The notes: generated by a model from the sequence alone, not told the origin. Numbered from the stretch's first letter, positions 18,107 through 27,945 are shown. The stretch: 64,000 nucleotides of DNA from Winogradskyella bathintestinalis (GCF_030407435.1 NZ_JASDDK010000004.1:186001-250000); one strand, 5' to 3'. Numbers and translations are program-made.

Positions 18107-19510
18107 TTAATCCTTTAGTTCTTTATTATTCTGAATTTGATTAATTCCATATTTATCAAACAGATATACTAGAGCTGTCATAGTAGCTGCACCTAATTCC
18201 AATTCGCGCTTATTAACGTGCTCAAAAGTATCGTTTGCCGCATGATGATGATCAAAATAACGTTGCGAATCTGGACGTAAACCGGCTAACACATTAGTCT
18301 CAGATTTTAATGGACCAACGTCTGCTCCGCTGCCGCCTAATTCAAAATAATGAATTAAATATGGCTTAAATAACATTTTCCAACTTAATATTTGTTTAAA
18401 GTTAGTGTCATTCGTCGCAAAAGAAAACCCTCTAGGAGTGAAACCTCCGGCATCACTCTCTAATGCAAAAATGTGATTTTCATTTTTTTCTTTAGCTACT
18501 TTAGCATATTCTGTTGCGCCTCGTAAACCATTTTCTTCATTCATAAATAAAACTACCCTGATACTTCGTTTGGGCTGAATACCGCTTTCTTTCAAAAGTC
18601 TTAAAACATCCATAGATTGTACTACTCCGGCTCCATCATCGTGCGCACCATCTCCTAAATCCCAAGAATCTAAATGACCTCCTACTAAAATATATTCATT
18701 AGGAAATTTACTACCTGTAATTTCACCAATTACATTATAAGATTGGACGTCTTCAAATTGCTGACAATTTTGTTTAAAATAAAATTGAAGCGCCTGATTT
18801 GATTTTAAAGCTTTACTTAATTTATCGGCATCATTTGTACTTATAGCCGCCGAAGGAATGCGCTGCTCCACAGGTAAGTCTCCATAACTCATACTGCCTG
18901 TGTGCGGTAGATCGTCTTGGCGCAAATTCATAGAGCGTACTATAACTCCTACAGCACCATACTTAGCTGCTTCCATCGCCCCGGAATAACGTTGATCTAC
19001 ACAACCGCCATACGCATTAAAAGTACTAATTAAATCGGCTTGCATAGGCCTATTGAAAAACACTATTTTTCCTTCAATATTTTCTTTACCTAATGTCTCT
19101 AACGCTTCCAATCCTTTTACTTCTATAACTTTTCCAGATATACCATCATCTGGTGTAGCTATAGACCCGCCTAAAGCACAAATATTGACTTCTTTCACAA
19201 ACCCTGACGTTTCAAAATAAGCTTTCTCTTTTTCGCCTCTTTCCCATTTTGGAACCATAACAGGTTGTAACCATACTTTATCTAAGCCTAATTTTTCAAG
19301 CTCTTTCTTGGTATATTGAACGGCCAATTCGGCGTTTTCGGAACCCGATAATCGTCCTCCTATTTTATTTGATATATGGTCTAACCAAGCGTAACTTTTT
19401 CCATTAGTTAAAGATGTGGAAAACACTGTTTTTAAGACGGCTTCGTCCTCTTGTGCGTTAGTAATTGCTACGAAACAACATAGAATTATAGTTAATAATT
19501 TAGTTTTCAT
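18107..19510 (-). CDS. Secreted zinc aminopeptidase, M28 family with PA insert
   Basis: The 467-residue protein has a signal peptide (…CCFVAITNAQ). The middle contains a protease-associated-like region ('KIVFFNRPM', 'AVGVIVRSMNLRQDD'). The catalytic domain shows the M28 metal motifs 'VGGHLDSWDLGDGAHDDGAG', 'LFMNEENGLRGATEYA' and 'ALESDAGGF', supplying the His, Asp and Glu zinc ligands. It probably trims peptides in the periplasm. Its start overlaps the PPK2 gene by 11 bp, indicating co-transcription with the long minus-strand run. Confidence 0.92.
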   Translation of the reverse strand: MKTKLLTIILCCFVAITNAQEDEAVLKTVFSTSLTNGKSYAWLDHISNKIGGRLSGSENAELAVQYTKKELEKLGLDKVWLQPVMVPKWERGEKEKAYFETSGFVKEVNICALGGSIATPDDGISGKVIEVKGLEALETLGKENIEGKIVFFNRPMQADLISTFNAYGGCVDQRYSGAMEAAKYGAVGVIVRSMNLRQDDLPHTGSMSYGDLPVEQRIPSAAISTNDADKLSKALKSNQALQFYFKQNCQQFEDVQSYNVIGEITGSKFPNEYILVGGHLDSWDLGDGAHDDGAGVVQSMDVLRLLKESGIQPKRSIRVVLFMNEENGLRGATEYAKVAKEKNENHIFALESDAGGFTPRGFSFATNDTNFKQILSWKMLFKPYLIHYFELGGSGADVGPLKSETNVLAGLRPDSQRYFDHHHAANDTFEHVNKRELELGAATMTALVYLFDKYGINQIQNNKELKD

Positions 19511-20381
19511 TTTTTAATTGGGCTTTATAAGAATCGATATTCGCTTTTTGATGTGCGGGTAATTCTGGTTCTTTAATATCTTGATATTCTTTTAACGTAT
19601 CATAAAGAATTTTCGCGACGATATAGCGTGCGGTTGGTTTATCATCAGCAGGGATATTGTACCAAGGTGCGTGTGGTTTTGATGTTTTATTAATAGCATC
19701 TTCATAACAACTTTGATAGGTATCCCAATGTTCTCTTTCGTCTAAATCGTCTGGTGAGAATTTCCAGTTTTTACTCGGTTTATTAAGTCGTCTCAGTAAT
19801 CTATTTTTTTGTTCTTCTTTAGAAATATTAAGAAAAAACTTAAAAATTATGGTGCCATTGTCGGCTATTCGTTTTTCAAAATTATTGATCTCTTCGAACC
19901 TTCTGGTCCAAAAAGAAGGTTGCACATCATCTAGTGTTTTAATACTAGGCATATTTTCATACATCAAATATTCTGGATGTACTCTGGTAACCAAAACATT
20001 TTCGTAATGTGTTCTATTAAAGATGCCAAATTTCCCTCGTGCAGGTAACGCCTTTATGTGCCGCCAAAGATAATCGTGCTTTAATTCTAAGTCTGTTGGT
20101 TTTTTAAAACTATGTGCGACAATTCCTCTTACATTAAACTCTTTAAAGACCTCACGAATTAAACTATCCTTACCTGCGGTATCCATACCTTGAATGCAAA
20201 ATAAAACGGCATATTTTCCGTGAGCATACATAGTGTTTTGGATGTCTGCTAAATCTTCGCTAACGTTTCTTAATTCTTTTTCAATCTTTTTTTCGTTTTC
20301 ATTTAAATCAAATGAAGTTTGTAAGTTTTCAATTTTAATTTGTTCTGAAATTTTAAAATCGTCTATGTGAATGTCTTTCAT
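19500..20381 (-). CDS. ppk2: Polyphosphate kinase 2 family protein
   Basis: The 293-residue protein carries the PPK2 Walker A 'IQGMDTAGKDSLIREVF', the lid/Walker B region with 'LWRHIKALPARGKFGIFNR' and 'YENVLVTRVHPEYL', and the C-terminal 'WYNIPADDKPTARYIVAKIL'. PPK2 enzymes phosphorylate nucleoside mono- or diphosphates with polyphosphate; the subclass cannot be set by eye. It lies 12 bp downstream of the NtrC-like regulator gene. Confidence 0.93.
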   Translation of the reverse strand: MKDIHIDDFKISEQIKIENLQTSFDLNENEKKIEKELRNVSEDLADIQNTMYAHGKYAVLFCIQGMDTAGKDSLIREVFKEFNVRGIVAHSFKKPTDLELKHDYLWRHIKALPARGKFGIFNRTHYENVLVTRVHPEYLMYENMPSIKTLDDVQPSFWTRRFEEINNFEKRIADNGTIIFKFFLNISKEEQKNRLLRRLNKPSKNWKFSPDDLDEREHWDTYQSCYEDAINKTSKPHAPWYNIPADDKPTARYIVAKILYDTLKEYQDIKEPELPAHQKANIDSYKAQLKNEN

Positions 20382-20393
20382 AATTTATAAAAT

Positions 20394-21557
20394 TTATTTA
20401 GAAGCAAAAGCTTTGACATCACTTTCACTAACCTCTTTTTCTCCTAAAATTATTAATCGTTCTACCACATTGCGCAACTCACGGATATTACCTGTCCAAT
20501 CGTAATTTTGGAGTAATTTAACTGCTTTATCAGAAAATGATTTTTTTGCAGTGCCTTGTTCTTTGGATATTTTTTCAGCAAAATAATTGATTAAAAGCGG
20601 TATATCATTTCGTCTGTCATTTAACGCTGGTACTTCGATTAATATAACTGCTAATCGGTGATATAAATCTTCTCTGAATTTACCCTCTTCTATTTCTTTC
20701 TTCAAGTTTTTGTTCGTTGCAGCGACAACTCTAACATTAACCTTTATGTCTTTATCACTACCGACACGTTGAATTCTGCTTTCTTGTAATGCCCGTAATA
20801 CTTTCGCCTGTGCAGACAAACTCATATCACCAATTTCATCTAAAAAGATGGTACCTCCATTTGCAGCTTCAAATTTACCTGCTCTATCTTTTGCCGCAGA
20901 CGTAAATGCTCCTTTAACATGACCGAATAATTCACTTTCAATTAACTCTGAAGGTATTGCTGCACAATTAACCTCAATCATTGGACCTTTTGAGCGTTCA
21001 CTTTTTTGATGCAACCAATGTGCTACAAGTTCTTTACCTGTTCCGTTAGGACCTGTAATTAAAACGCGAGCGTCTGTGGGTGCAACTTTATCAATCATGT
21101 CCTTAATACGTGAAACCCCATCACTTTCACCTACCATTTCGTAGTTTTTGCTTACTTTTTTCTTAAGCATTTTGTTTTCTACCACGAGTTCTTTGCGGTC
21201 TAAAGCAATGCGGACCGTATTTAATAATCGATTTAGATCTGGTGGTTTTGAAATATAATCAAAGGCTCCCAAACGCATGGTATTTACGGCAGTATCTAAA
21301 TCACCATGACCAGATATCATTACTACTGGTGTTTCTGGTTTAACCTTTTTCACAGCTTCGAGCACTTCAATACCATCCATTTTTGGCATTTTAATGTCGC
21401 AAAGCACCAAGTCGTAATCTTCCTTTTTAATTTTTTCAATGCCAACCAAGCCGTCTTGAGCTTCTTCTACTTGATAAGTCTCATTTTCTTCGGAGAGTAT
21501 TTTAATCAATACACGACGTATGGCAGCTTCATCTTCAATTATTAATATTTTTGGCAT
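20394..21557 (-). CDS. NtrC-family response regulator (receiver + sigma-54 AAA+), lacking a C-terminal HTH
   Basis: The 387-residue protein has a receiver domain (phosphoacceptor Asp in 'LVLCDIKMPKMDG'). A central AAA+ domain follows with Walker A 'TGPNGTGKELVA', the sigma-54 contact loop GAFTSA (variant of GAFTGA), Walker B 'GGTIFLDEIGD' and 'NWTGNIRELRN'-type sensor 2. It ends about 15 residues after the AAA+ domain, so the usual Fis-type DNA-binding domain is missing. Such forms may activate sigma-54 transcription without specific DNA binding. No histidine kinase gene is adjacent. It sits in the seven-gene run. Confidence 0.92.
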   Translation of the reverse strand: MPKILIIEDEAAIRRVLIKILSEENETYQVEEAQDGLVGIEKIKKEDYDLVLCDIKMPKMDGIEVLEAVKKVKPETPVVMISGHGDLDTAVNTMRLGAFDYISKPPDLNRLLNTVRIALDRKELVVENKMLKKKVSKNYEMVGESDGVSRIKDMIDKVAPTDARVLITGPNGTGKELVAHWLHQKSERSKGPMIEVNCAAIPSELIESELFGHVKGAFTSAAKDRAGKFEAANGGTIFLDEIGDMSLSAQAKVLRALQESRIQRVGSDKDIKVNVRVVAATNKNLKKEIEEGKFREDLYHRLAVILIEVPALNDRRNDIPLLINYFAEKISKEQGTAKKSFSDKAVKLLQNYDWTGNIRELRNVVERLIILGEKEVSESDVKAFASK

Positions 21558-21559
21558 AA

Positions 21560-22444
21560 TTATATTTTAAATTTTATTCCTGTTCTAAAATAGAAAGTTC
21601 CTTTATCATCAATAGTATATATATCTTCACGTTCATTGTCTCTTAATCGATAATCATTAGAAATTGTATAAGCTACATAGCCATAATACATTATGTGATC
21701 CGTTATATAATGCTCATAGCCTAAGCCTCCTAAAATGGTTGTCATAGAAATATTTTCCGCTATTTTTCCATTTATCTCTTTATTTCCTTGAATATTCGCA
21801 AAGAAATTATCTAAAGTTAAAAAGGCTTGCACGTGACTGACGTCATTAAATTTATAACGAATATTGGTTTTAGGCACACCTAAAGTATAGGTCCAATCGG
21901 GGTGAAATTCTCTATAATAATTAAGAATTGGTAACGGATAATTTCGTCCTGGTGTGGTGGTATATTCTAAACCAATAATTAAACGATCTGGTTTACCACC
22001 ATCTTCTCTATTCTTTGTTCTATCTCTTATTGTGTAAAGGTTACCAACATATATATAGTCGTCTGACGTAAGCTTAGTTTCAAAATTAGATTGCAATCTT
22101 GCACCAAGTTTTGCAGCATATATCCAACTGCCAGTACTTCTGTACAAATAACCTAATGAAGCCTCTACACGTTGCACACTTTTAAGATCGTCTGTTGGAA
22201 AAGAAACATTATCTAAACCTAAATCGATATAGCGATATTCACCGCCAACAACGATATAATTATTTTTCTTAAATTCTAACGGCAGTTGCAAAAAGGTTCT
22301 AAAACGATTAATACTGTTACTACTATTTTTATTCGGTATGTTTAAATATTCAATTCTGAATAAATCGGATGACTGTGCGTGTAACGTCAGTACCATCAGT
22401 AGTAAACTTACCGTTGTTATTGATTTTATCTTGTCTATAATCAT
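21560..22444 (-). CDS. Outer-membrane beta-barrel protein (DUF6268-like)
   Basis: The 294-residue protein has a signal peptide (…TVSLLLMVLTLHAQ) followed by alternating aromatic/polar strands such as 'NNYIVVGGEYRYIDLGL', 'GYLYRSTGSWIYAAKLG' and 'HIMYYGYVAYTISNDYRL'. It ends 'GTFYFRTGIKFKI', a typical terminal barrel strand. The N-terminal 'FRIEYLNIPN…NRFRTFLQLPL' resembles DUF6268. It lies between mscS (23 bp) and the NtrC-like regulator (2 bp). Confidence 0.75.
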   Translation of the reverse strand: MIIDKIKSITTVSLLLMVLTLHAQSSDLFRIEYLNIPNKNSSNSINRFRTFLQLPLEFKKNNYIVVGGEYRYIDLGLDNVSFPTDDLKSVQRVEASLGYLYRSTGSWIYAAKLGARLQSNFETKLTSDDYIYVGNLYTIRDRTKNREDGGKPDRLIIGLEYTTTPGRNYPLPILNYYREFHPDWTYTLGVPKTNIRYKFNDVSHVQAFLTLDNFFANIQGNKEINGKIAENISMTTILGGLGYEHYITDHIMYYGYVAYTISNDYRLRDNEREDIYTIDDKGTFYFRTGIKFKI

Positions 22445-22467
22445 CTAATGATTTTGTTTTATAAAGT

Positions 22468-23346
22468 TTATTTTTTTTCAATGATATGAATATCGCGTTG
22501 AGGAAAAGGAATACTCACATTATGTTCCCTGAATAATCTATCGATTTCAAAACGAATATCACTCTTCGGAAATTGTGCCTTAAAACTATCTGCTAACGTA
22601 AAAACAATTTTAAAGTTTAAAGAACTGTCTCCAAAATCTGTAAAAACGACCGTCGGTTCTGGTTCTGATATCACAGCTTCATGTGTTCTAGCGGCTTGTA
22701 ACAATAATTTTTTCACCAATTGCACATCACTTCCGTAAGCAACACCTACGGCGACATTCTCACGGGTGGTGGTTCCATTTTGAGTCCAATTGTATAAACT
22801 ATTTTCCAAATAGAGATGATTAGGAATTACTAATACTTTATTGTCTATAGTTACAGCCCTGGTGGTTCGTAACTTAATTTCTTCCACTCTGCCCACTTTA
22901 CCATCTATTTCTATAATATCACCAACATGCACCGATTGATCTATTAAAATAAATACCCCAGATATAATATCCTGAAATAAAGTCTGTAATGCTAGACCGA
23001 TACCAATTAAAAGTGCAGCAGATGCTGCAAAAACAGCGGTTACATTAATCCCGACATTATGTAATGTTATCAATAATATGATAGCATAAATAAGCCATCT
23101 AAAATAACCATAGAAAACACCGAATTTCCCTTTGTCCTCTTCTGGTAAATTTCGCGTAATAATTTTTAGTACAATTCGTAATACAATTGTTGTTAAAAAT
23201 ATGGCCGTTATAATAATTAAAAAATCGAGTATAGAAATACTAATATCCCTTCCCAAATTTAGATGTAATCCTAGGAAATTCTTAGTAACCTCCCACATTC
23301 CACTTTCGGTGATGGTCTGTTCAATATTTTCTAATTTTTGCACCAT
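22468..23346 (-). CDS. Small-conductance mechanosensitive channel (MscS family)
   Basis: The ATG at 23346 (292 residues) is preferred over the TTG one codon upstream. There are three N-terminal membrane helices; the pore-lining TM3 reads 'GINVTAVFAASAALLIGIGL' followed by 'ALQTLFQDIISGVFILIDQS'. The beta domain follows ('VHVGDIIEIDGKVGRVEEI', 'VLVIPNHLYLENSLYNWT') and the C-terminal cage ends 'IPFPQRDIHI'. It releases solutes on hypo-osmotic shock. It follows the ABC permease gene by 3 bp. Confidence 0.95.
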   Translation of the reverse strand: MVQKLENIEQTITESGMWEVTKNFLGLHLNLGRDISISILDFLIIITAIFLTTIVLRIVLKIITRNLPEEDKGKFGVFYGYFRWLIYAIILLITLHNVGINVTAVFAASAALLIGIGLALQTLFQDIISGVFILIDQSVHVGDIIEIDGKVGRVEEIKLRTTRAVTIDNKVLVIPNHLYLENSLYNWTQNGTTTRENVAVGVAYGSDVQLVKKLLLQAARTHEAVISEPEPTVVFTDFGDSSLNFKIVFTLADSFKAQFPKSDIRFEIDRLFREHNVSIPFPQRDIHIIEKK

Positions 23347-23349
23347 CAA

Positions 23350-24663
23350 TTAATATTTCAACCATTTAAATAGTTCCTTATACGTTGGTTTTTTTCCATA
23401 CATTAAAATTCCAACGCGATATATCTTAGCGGCAAACCATACGGCTAAAATAAAAGTTCCGATGAGCAGTACTAAAGATAAACCTTGTTGCCAAATTGGC
23501 ACACCAAAAGGAATACGCATTAACATGACTACTGGAGAAGTTAATGGAATAAAAGAAAACACCGTTGAAACCGTGCCATGTGGATCTTCAATTACTGTGA
23601 AGACCCCCACATATACTGCTAAAATTAAAGGCATAAGAATTGGCAGCATAAATTGCTGTGTATCCGTTTCATTATCTACCGCAGCACCAATAGCGGCATA
23701 TAAGGAACTGTATAATAAATAGCCTCCAATAAAGAAGAACATAAACGCAATGATTAGATTAGTCAATGGTAAATTACCAATTGCTATAATTACATTTTCT
23801 GCCATAGCTTGAGCACCATCTGCTTGCATAGCTTGATCCATCATTTCTTGTTGTGGAGAATTAATTTGTGCTAAATCAATTCCGAAAATAGACGACACAA
23901 TAATCATTAATACACTTCCTAGTATTACCCAAATGGCAAACTGTGTAATACCGGCTAATGATGTTCCAATAATCTTCCCCATCATTAGTTGGATTGGTTT
24001 TACAGACGATATAATGACTTCAATTATTCGGCTTGTTTTTTCCTCAATCACACTCCGCATAATCATATTGCCATAAATAATAATAAACATAAATAATAAA
24101 TAACCAGCTGCACCACCAAATGCCAGTTTAATAATATTATCTATTTTAGAACTTTTTTCACCTTCAAAACTCTCTTGTGCAATGTCAATATTTGTTTTTG
24201 AGGCTTCAATCTGTGCCATAGTAACTCCATCTTTTTGAAGTTTCAAATCCCTTAAACGCTTTTCTATTCTTTCTTCTAAACCAGATATTATACCTAGCGA
24301 CGGCGATTCTTCTGAATAAAACTTTACGTTAGCAGAAGACATATCCATAGAGTCAACTCGTGCAATGTAAAGCAAGCCATAATCGTCTTTTTCTTTAACT
24401 AAAGCGATAGCATCGTTGAAATTTAAACCACTTAAATTGGTATAGGTCGTATTGTCTGTATTCTGAAATACGTCAGAAAGATATCCCGATTCGTCCAAAA
24501 TTGAAATTGTACGCTGCTTATCGTTATTTAATTGCGACAAATAAGCGACCACTGCAACCAAAGCGATCATAATCAAAGGACTTAAAAACGTCATTACAAT
24601 AAATGATTTATTCTTCACTTTTGTAAGGTATTCACGTTTTATGATTAAAGGTAAATGATTCAT
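23350..24663 (-). CDS. ABC-2 type transporter permease (NatB-like)
   Basis: The 437-residue protein begins 'MNHLPLIIKREYLTKVKNKS' and has one N-terminal helix, a ~130-residue extracytoplasmic domain, and then five to six helices from about residue 180 ('GYLLFMFIIIYGNMIMRSVI', 'EEKTSRIIEVIISSVKPIQL'). This is the NatB/YhaP layout. With the ATPase gene 2 bp upstream it should form an exporter; the substrate is unknown. Confidence 0.9.
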   Translation of the reverse strand: MNHLPLIIKREYLTKVKNKSFIVMTFLSPLIMIALVAVVAYLSQLNNDKQRTISILDESGYLSDVFQNTDNTTYTNLSGLNFNDAIALVKEKDDYGLLYIARVDSMDMSSANVKFYSEESPSLGIISGLEERIEKRLRDLKLQKDGVTMAQIEASKTNIDIAQESFEGEKSSKIDNIIKLAFGGAAGYLLFMFIIIYGNMIMRSVIEEKTSRIIEVIISSVKPIQLMMGKIIGTSLAGITQFAIWVILGSVLMIIVSSIFGIDLAQINSPQQEMMDQAMQADGAQAMAENVIIAIGNLPLTNLIIAFMFFFIGGYLLYSSLYAAIGAAVDNETDTQQFMLPILMPLILAVYVGVFTVIEDPHGTVSTVFSFIPLTSPVVMLMRIPFGVPIWQQGLSLVLLIGTFILAVWFAAKIYRVGILMYGKKPTYKELFKWLKY

Positions 24664-24665
24664 TT

Positions 24666-25592
24666 TTAATTATTTTTTACAGTTTGAATAAAAATATCGC
24701 TAGCCGAAGGTATCACTTCAACAAAGTGATGCACCTCTGCTTTTGCCGTTAAAAATGAGAGTAAATCATTAGGTGAATTTTGGTCGTCTAGTTTAATATT
24801 TAATTTTATATCATCATTCAGATTTTTAAAGGTGGCCGGCAGCACTTGAAACGTATTTTGAATTTCTGATAGCACCTTTTCTCTATGTAAAGACTTTAAA
24901 CCTACTTCAAATGTATTTGTTTTATATTGACGTTTTATATCATTTAGTTTTCCATCTAATACTTTATTCGATTTATGAATTAGGGCTATATGGTCACATA
25001 ATTCTTCAACAGATTCCATACGGTGTGTCGAAAAAATTACGGTCGCTCCTTCCTCTCGTAACTGTAAAATTTCATCTTTAATTAAATTGGCATTAATAGG
25101 GTCGAAACCAGAAAACGGCTCATCAAAAATCAATAATTTTGGTTGGTGGAGAACTGTGACAATAAATTGTATTTTTTGCGCTTGTCCTTTGCTTAATTCT
25201 TGGATTTTTTTATTCCACCAATCTCCAATCTCCAACTTTTCGAACCAATATTTTAGTCTTGTCCGTGCTTCAGATTTACTCAATCCTTTTAGTTGAGCTA
25301 AATAAAGGCATTGTTCACCTACCTTCATGGATTTATACAATCCGCGTTCTTCTGGCAGATAACCTATATCCCGGATATGCTCTGGCTTTAAGGGCTGACC
25401 ATCTAAATGCACTGTACCTTGATCTGGCATCGTAATTTGATTAATAATACGAATTAACGTGGTTTTTCCTGCTCCATTAGGACCAAGTAAACCAAATATG
25501 CTGCCTTTTGGCACAGCAATAGACACTTGATTTAGTGCTTTAAATTTTCCGAAGTTTTTAGAAACGGAATTAGCAACTAATAAATCAGACAT
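24666..25592 (-). CDS. ABC transporter ATP-binding protein (NatA-like)
   Basis: The 308-residue protein has Walker A 'GLLGPNGAGKTTLIRI', the Q-loop, signature 'LSKGQAQKIQF' (LSGGQ variant), Walker B 'KLLIFDEPFSGFDP' and the switch His in 'TVIFSTHRM'. A ~80-residue C-terminal extension is typical of exporters of this class. It is the first gene of a seven-gene co-directional run whose internal gaps are at most about 25 bp: ATPase, permease, MscS, barrel, regulator, PPK2, M28 peptidase. Confidence 0.94.
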   Translation of the reverse strand: MSDLLVANSVSKNFGKFKALNQVSIAVPKGSIFGLLGPNGAGKTTLIRIINQITMPDQGTVHLDGQPLKPEHIRDIGYLPEERGLYKSMKVGEQCLYLAQLKGLSKSEARTRLKYWFEKLEIGDWWNKKIQELSKGQAQKIQFIVTVLHQPKLLIFDEPFSGFDPINANLIKDEILQLREEGATVIFSTHRMESVEELCDHIALIHKSNKVLDGKLNDIKRQYKTNTFEVGLKSLHREKVLSEIQNTFQVLPATFKNLNDDIKLNIKLDDQNSPNDLLSFLTAKAEVHHFVEVIPSASDIFIQTVKNN

Positions 25593-26101
25593 ATATATTT
25601 AAATTTTTAAGGTGTAGTTAGATACATTTAAAATTAACTTTTATCACATGAATTATTGGAAAGCATAATTCATTATATCCAGCATAATTTTTTACTTTAG
25701 AAAATAATTTTAATGTTTATTGGGCATTTATACGTAAAGATATTAAATGTTCTAGATTTTGTATTAAAATGCCCTACTATTTGTATAATTATTACATATT
25801 TTCTTAACTCGTTTGACATATGCTTGCGGCATAAATTGCCATAACGAAGATTTGATATAATTATACGTTTTATTCAAAAGACAATATGGTCGCACAAATT
25901 AGCTACTTTTGGAAAGAGGAAGTAACAGAAGTAAGGGTAGTCTATAATAATAGATCTTTTTAATACATGATGGGTTATAAAAACAAAACCCACCCTTATG
26001 GTTAAACAAGGATGGGAAAAAATTGCTATGAAAAAGAAAAATTACCGCTAATTAGATTAGCGATAATTCAAATATAGTATTTTTTATTAAAATGATAGCC
26101 T
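25593..26101. other. AT-rich non-coding gap between dnaJ and the ABC operon
   Basis: About 510 bp contain no ORF. The promoter of the ABC operon should lie here, but I find no clean TAnnTTTG in the minus orientation close to the gene. The only structure I can support is the stem-loop at 25989-26016. Confidence 0.5.
25989..26016 (-). terminator. Stem-loop downstream of dnaJ
   Basis: Stem 25989-25997 with 26008-26016 (one mismatch), 10-nt loop, with a T-rich run on the minus strand after it (complement of aaaaacaaaa). It lies about 90 bp after the dnaJ stop. Confidence 0.6.
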
Positions 26102-27220
26102 TTATGAAAACATATCTTTTACTTTTTCAAAAAAAGATTTATCCGAACTTTCTGGTTTTGGTTCAAAATGCTCGTCATCTTTCATGCTTTCAAAAAATGC
26201 TTTTTGCTTTTTATTTAAGGTCTTTGGGGTCCATACATTAACATGAACTAATAGATCTCCTTTACCGTATCCATTGATACTAGGAATACCCTTACCACGA
26301 AGTCTTAATATTTTACCAGACTGAACCCCTGGCTCAATTTTAATTCTCACTTTACCAGTTACGGTATCAATTTCTTTAGAGTTTCCTAAGACAGCATCTG
26401 ATAGACTTACATACATATCGTAATGCAGATTATCTCCTTCTCGTTTTAACGTAGGATGATCTTCCTCTTGGATAGCAACTAATAAATCTCCTGCAATTCC
26501 ATTACCTGGAGCATCATTACCTTTACCCGTAACCTTAAGTTGCATACCATCTACAACACCAGCAGGAATTTTAACCGTTACAGTTTCTTCCGACACTTTT
26601 AAACCTTGAGCATCTGCATCCGACGGTTTTTTATCAATAACCTGTCCACTACCACCACATGTTTGGCAAGCAGCAGCCGTTTGCATTCTTCCTAAAATAG
26701 TATTGGTAACCCTTGTAACTTGTCCGGCTCCATTACAGGTACCACACGTTTTATAAGTAGTCCCTGGCGCCTGAACTTTTCGTTTTACTTTAATCTTCTT
26801 CTCTACTCCATTAGCCACATCTTCTAAAGTTAAGGTAACACGAATACGCAAATTACTACCTTTAACTACACGCTGTCTACCTCCGCCACCGAAGCCGCCA
26901 AATCCGCCTCCGCCACCAAAAGCACCACCAAAAATATCACCGAACTGACTAAAAATATCGTCCATGTTCATATTTCCGCCACCAAAACCACCATTACCAT
27001 CAAAGGCCTGATGACCAAATTGGTCGTAACGTGCTTTTTTATCAGCATTACTTAAAACTTCATAAGCTTCTGCTGCTTTTTTAAACTTATCTTCCGCCTC
27101 CTTATCACCTGGGTTTTTATCTGGGTGATACTTTAGAGCCTTTTTACGATACGCTTTTTTTATTTCCGTTACCGATGCACTTTTGTCTATTTCTAATATG
27201 TCGTAATAATCTTCTTTCAT
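26102..27220 (-). CDS. dnaJ: Chaperone protein DnaJ, with a reduced zinc region
   Basis: The ATG at 27220 is preferred over a TTG one codon upstream, giving 372 residues. The J domain has the HPD motif ('YHPDKNPGDK'). A Gly/Phe-rich linker (residues ~70-115) follows, then the substrate-binding C-terminal domains ('GKGIPSINGYGKGDLLVHV'). Only two CxxCxGxG motifs are visible ('CGTCNGAG', 'CQTCGGSG'), whereas the canonical type I DnaJ has four. The second zinc site is therefore absent. It lies downstream of grpE on the same strand; dnaK is not in the window. Confidence 0.96.
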   Translation of the reverse strand: MKEDYYDILEIDKSASVTEIKKAYRKKALKYHPDKNPGDKEAEDKFKKAAEAYEVLSNADKKARYDQFGHQAFDGNGGFGGGNMNMDDIFSQFGDIFGGAFGGGGGFGGFGGGGRQRVVKGSNLRIRVTLTLEDVANGVEKKIKVKRKVQAPGTTYKTCGTCNGAGQVTRVTNTILGRMQTAAACQTCGGSGQVIDKKPSDADAQGLKVSEETVTVKIPAGVVDGMQLKVTGKGNDAPGNGIAGDLLVAIQEEDHPTLKREGDNLHYDMYVSLSDAVLGNSKEIDTVTGKVRIKIEPGVQSGKILRLRGKGIPSINGYGKGDLLVHVNVWTPKTLNKKQKAFFESMKDDEHFEPKPESSDKSFFEKVKDMFS

Positions 27221-27270
27221 CAACTAATTTATTCTTCAGTTTACATGAGTCAACCTCACACTTCAATATA

Positions 27271-27825
27271 TTATTGGCCTATAACTACTTTAGGAAAACG
27301 AATGACTCTTTCGCCCAGTTTATAGCCACGTTCAACAACATCAATAATTTTACCTTTTAAATCCTCACTAGGCGCTGGAATTTGAGTTATTGCCTCGTGT
27401 TCATCCGCATTGAAAGTGTCACCTTGCTTAACTTCAATTTTAGACAAACCTTTTTGTTCTAATGTATTTACTAACTTATTGTAAATTAATAAAACACCTT
27501 TTCTTAATTCTTCGGCTTCTTTATCATCTTCAATATGTGACAAGGCACGTTCAAAATCATCAAGAACAGGCAACATTGACACCATTACATCTTGACTCGC
27601 TGTTTTAAACAACTCAATACGTTCTTTAGTAGTTCGTTTTTTATAATTTTCGAACTCTGCGAACAATCGCATAAATTTATCTTTCTCTGCGACCAATTGA
27701 TCTTGTAATTGCTCTTCTGGAGTCCTTATTTCTTTTGTTTCTTCTAATTCTGACTCCTCTGTGGCAGTTGTTTGATCTTCAAACTGAGGATCTTCTACTT
27801 TAGTATTCTTATCTTTTTTACTCAT
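27271..27825 (-). CDS. grpE: Nucleotide exchange factor GrpE
   Basis: The 184-residue protein has an acidic disordered N-terminus (~45 residues), a long coiled coil ('DKFMRLFAEFENYKKRTTKE') and the C-terminal beta domain ending 'YKLGERVIRFPKVVIGQ'. GrpE releases ADP from DnaK and acts as a thermosensor. It forms an operon with dnaJ (about 50 bp gap) behind a good promoter. Confidence 0.97.
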   Translation of the reverse strand: MSKKDKNTKVEDPQFEDQTTATEESELEETKEIRTPEEQLQDQLVAEKDKFMRLFAEFENYKKRTTKERIELFKTASQDVMVSMLPVLDDFERALSHIEDDKEAEELRKGVLLIYNKLVNTLEQKGLSKIEVKQGDTFNADEHEAITQIPAPSEDLKGKIIDVVERGYKLGERVIRFPKVVIGQ

Positions 27826-27945
27826 CTTGAGTTCTATATTTTAAAATCTTATATTTTATACTATTTCTAATTTAAGATCTTTTCGTCTAAACCAAAAAAT
27901 TTCATTTTGCTAGATTCTCTTAAATGAGAATTGATTTTAGATTTG

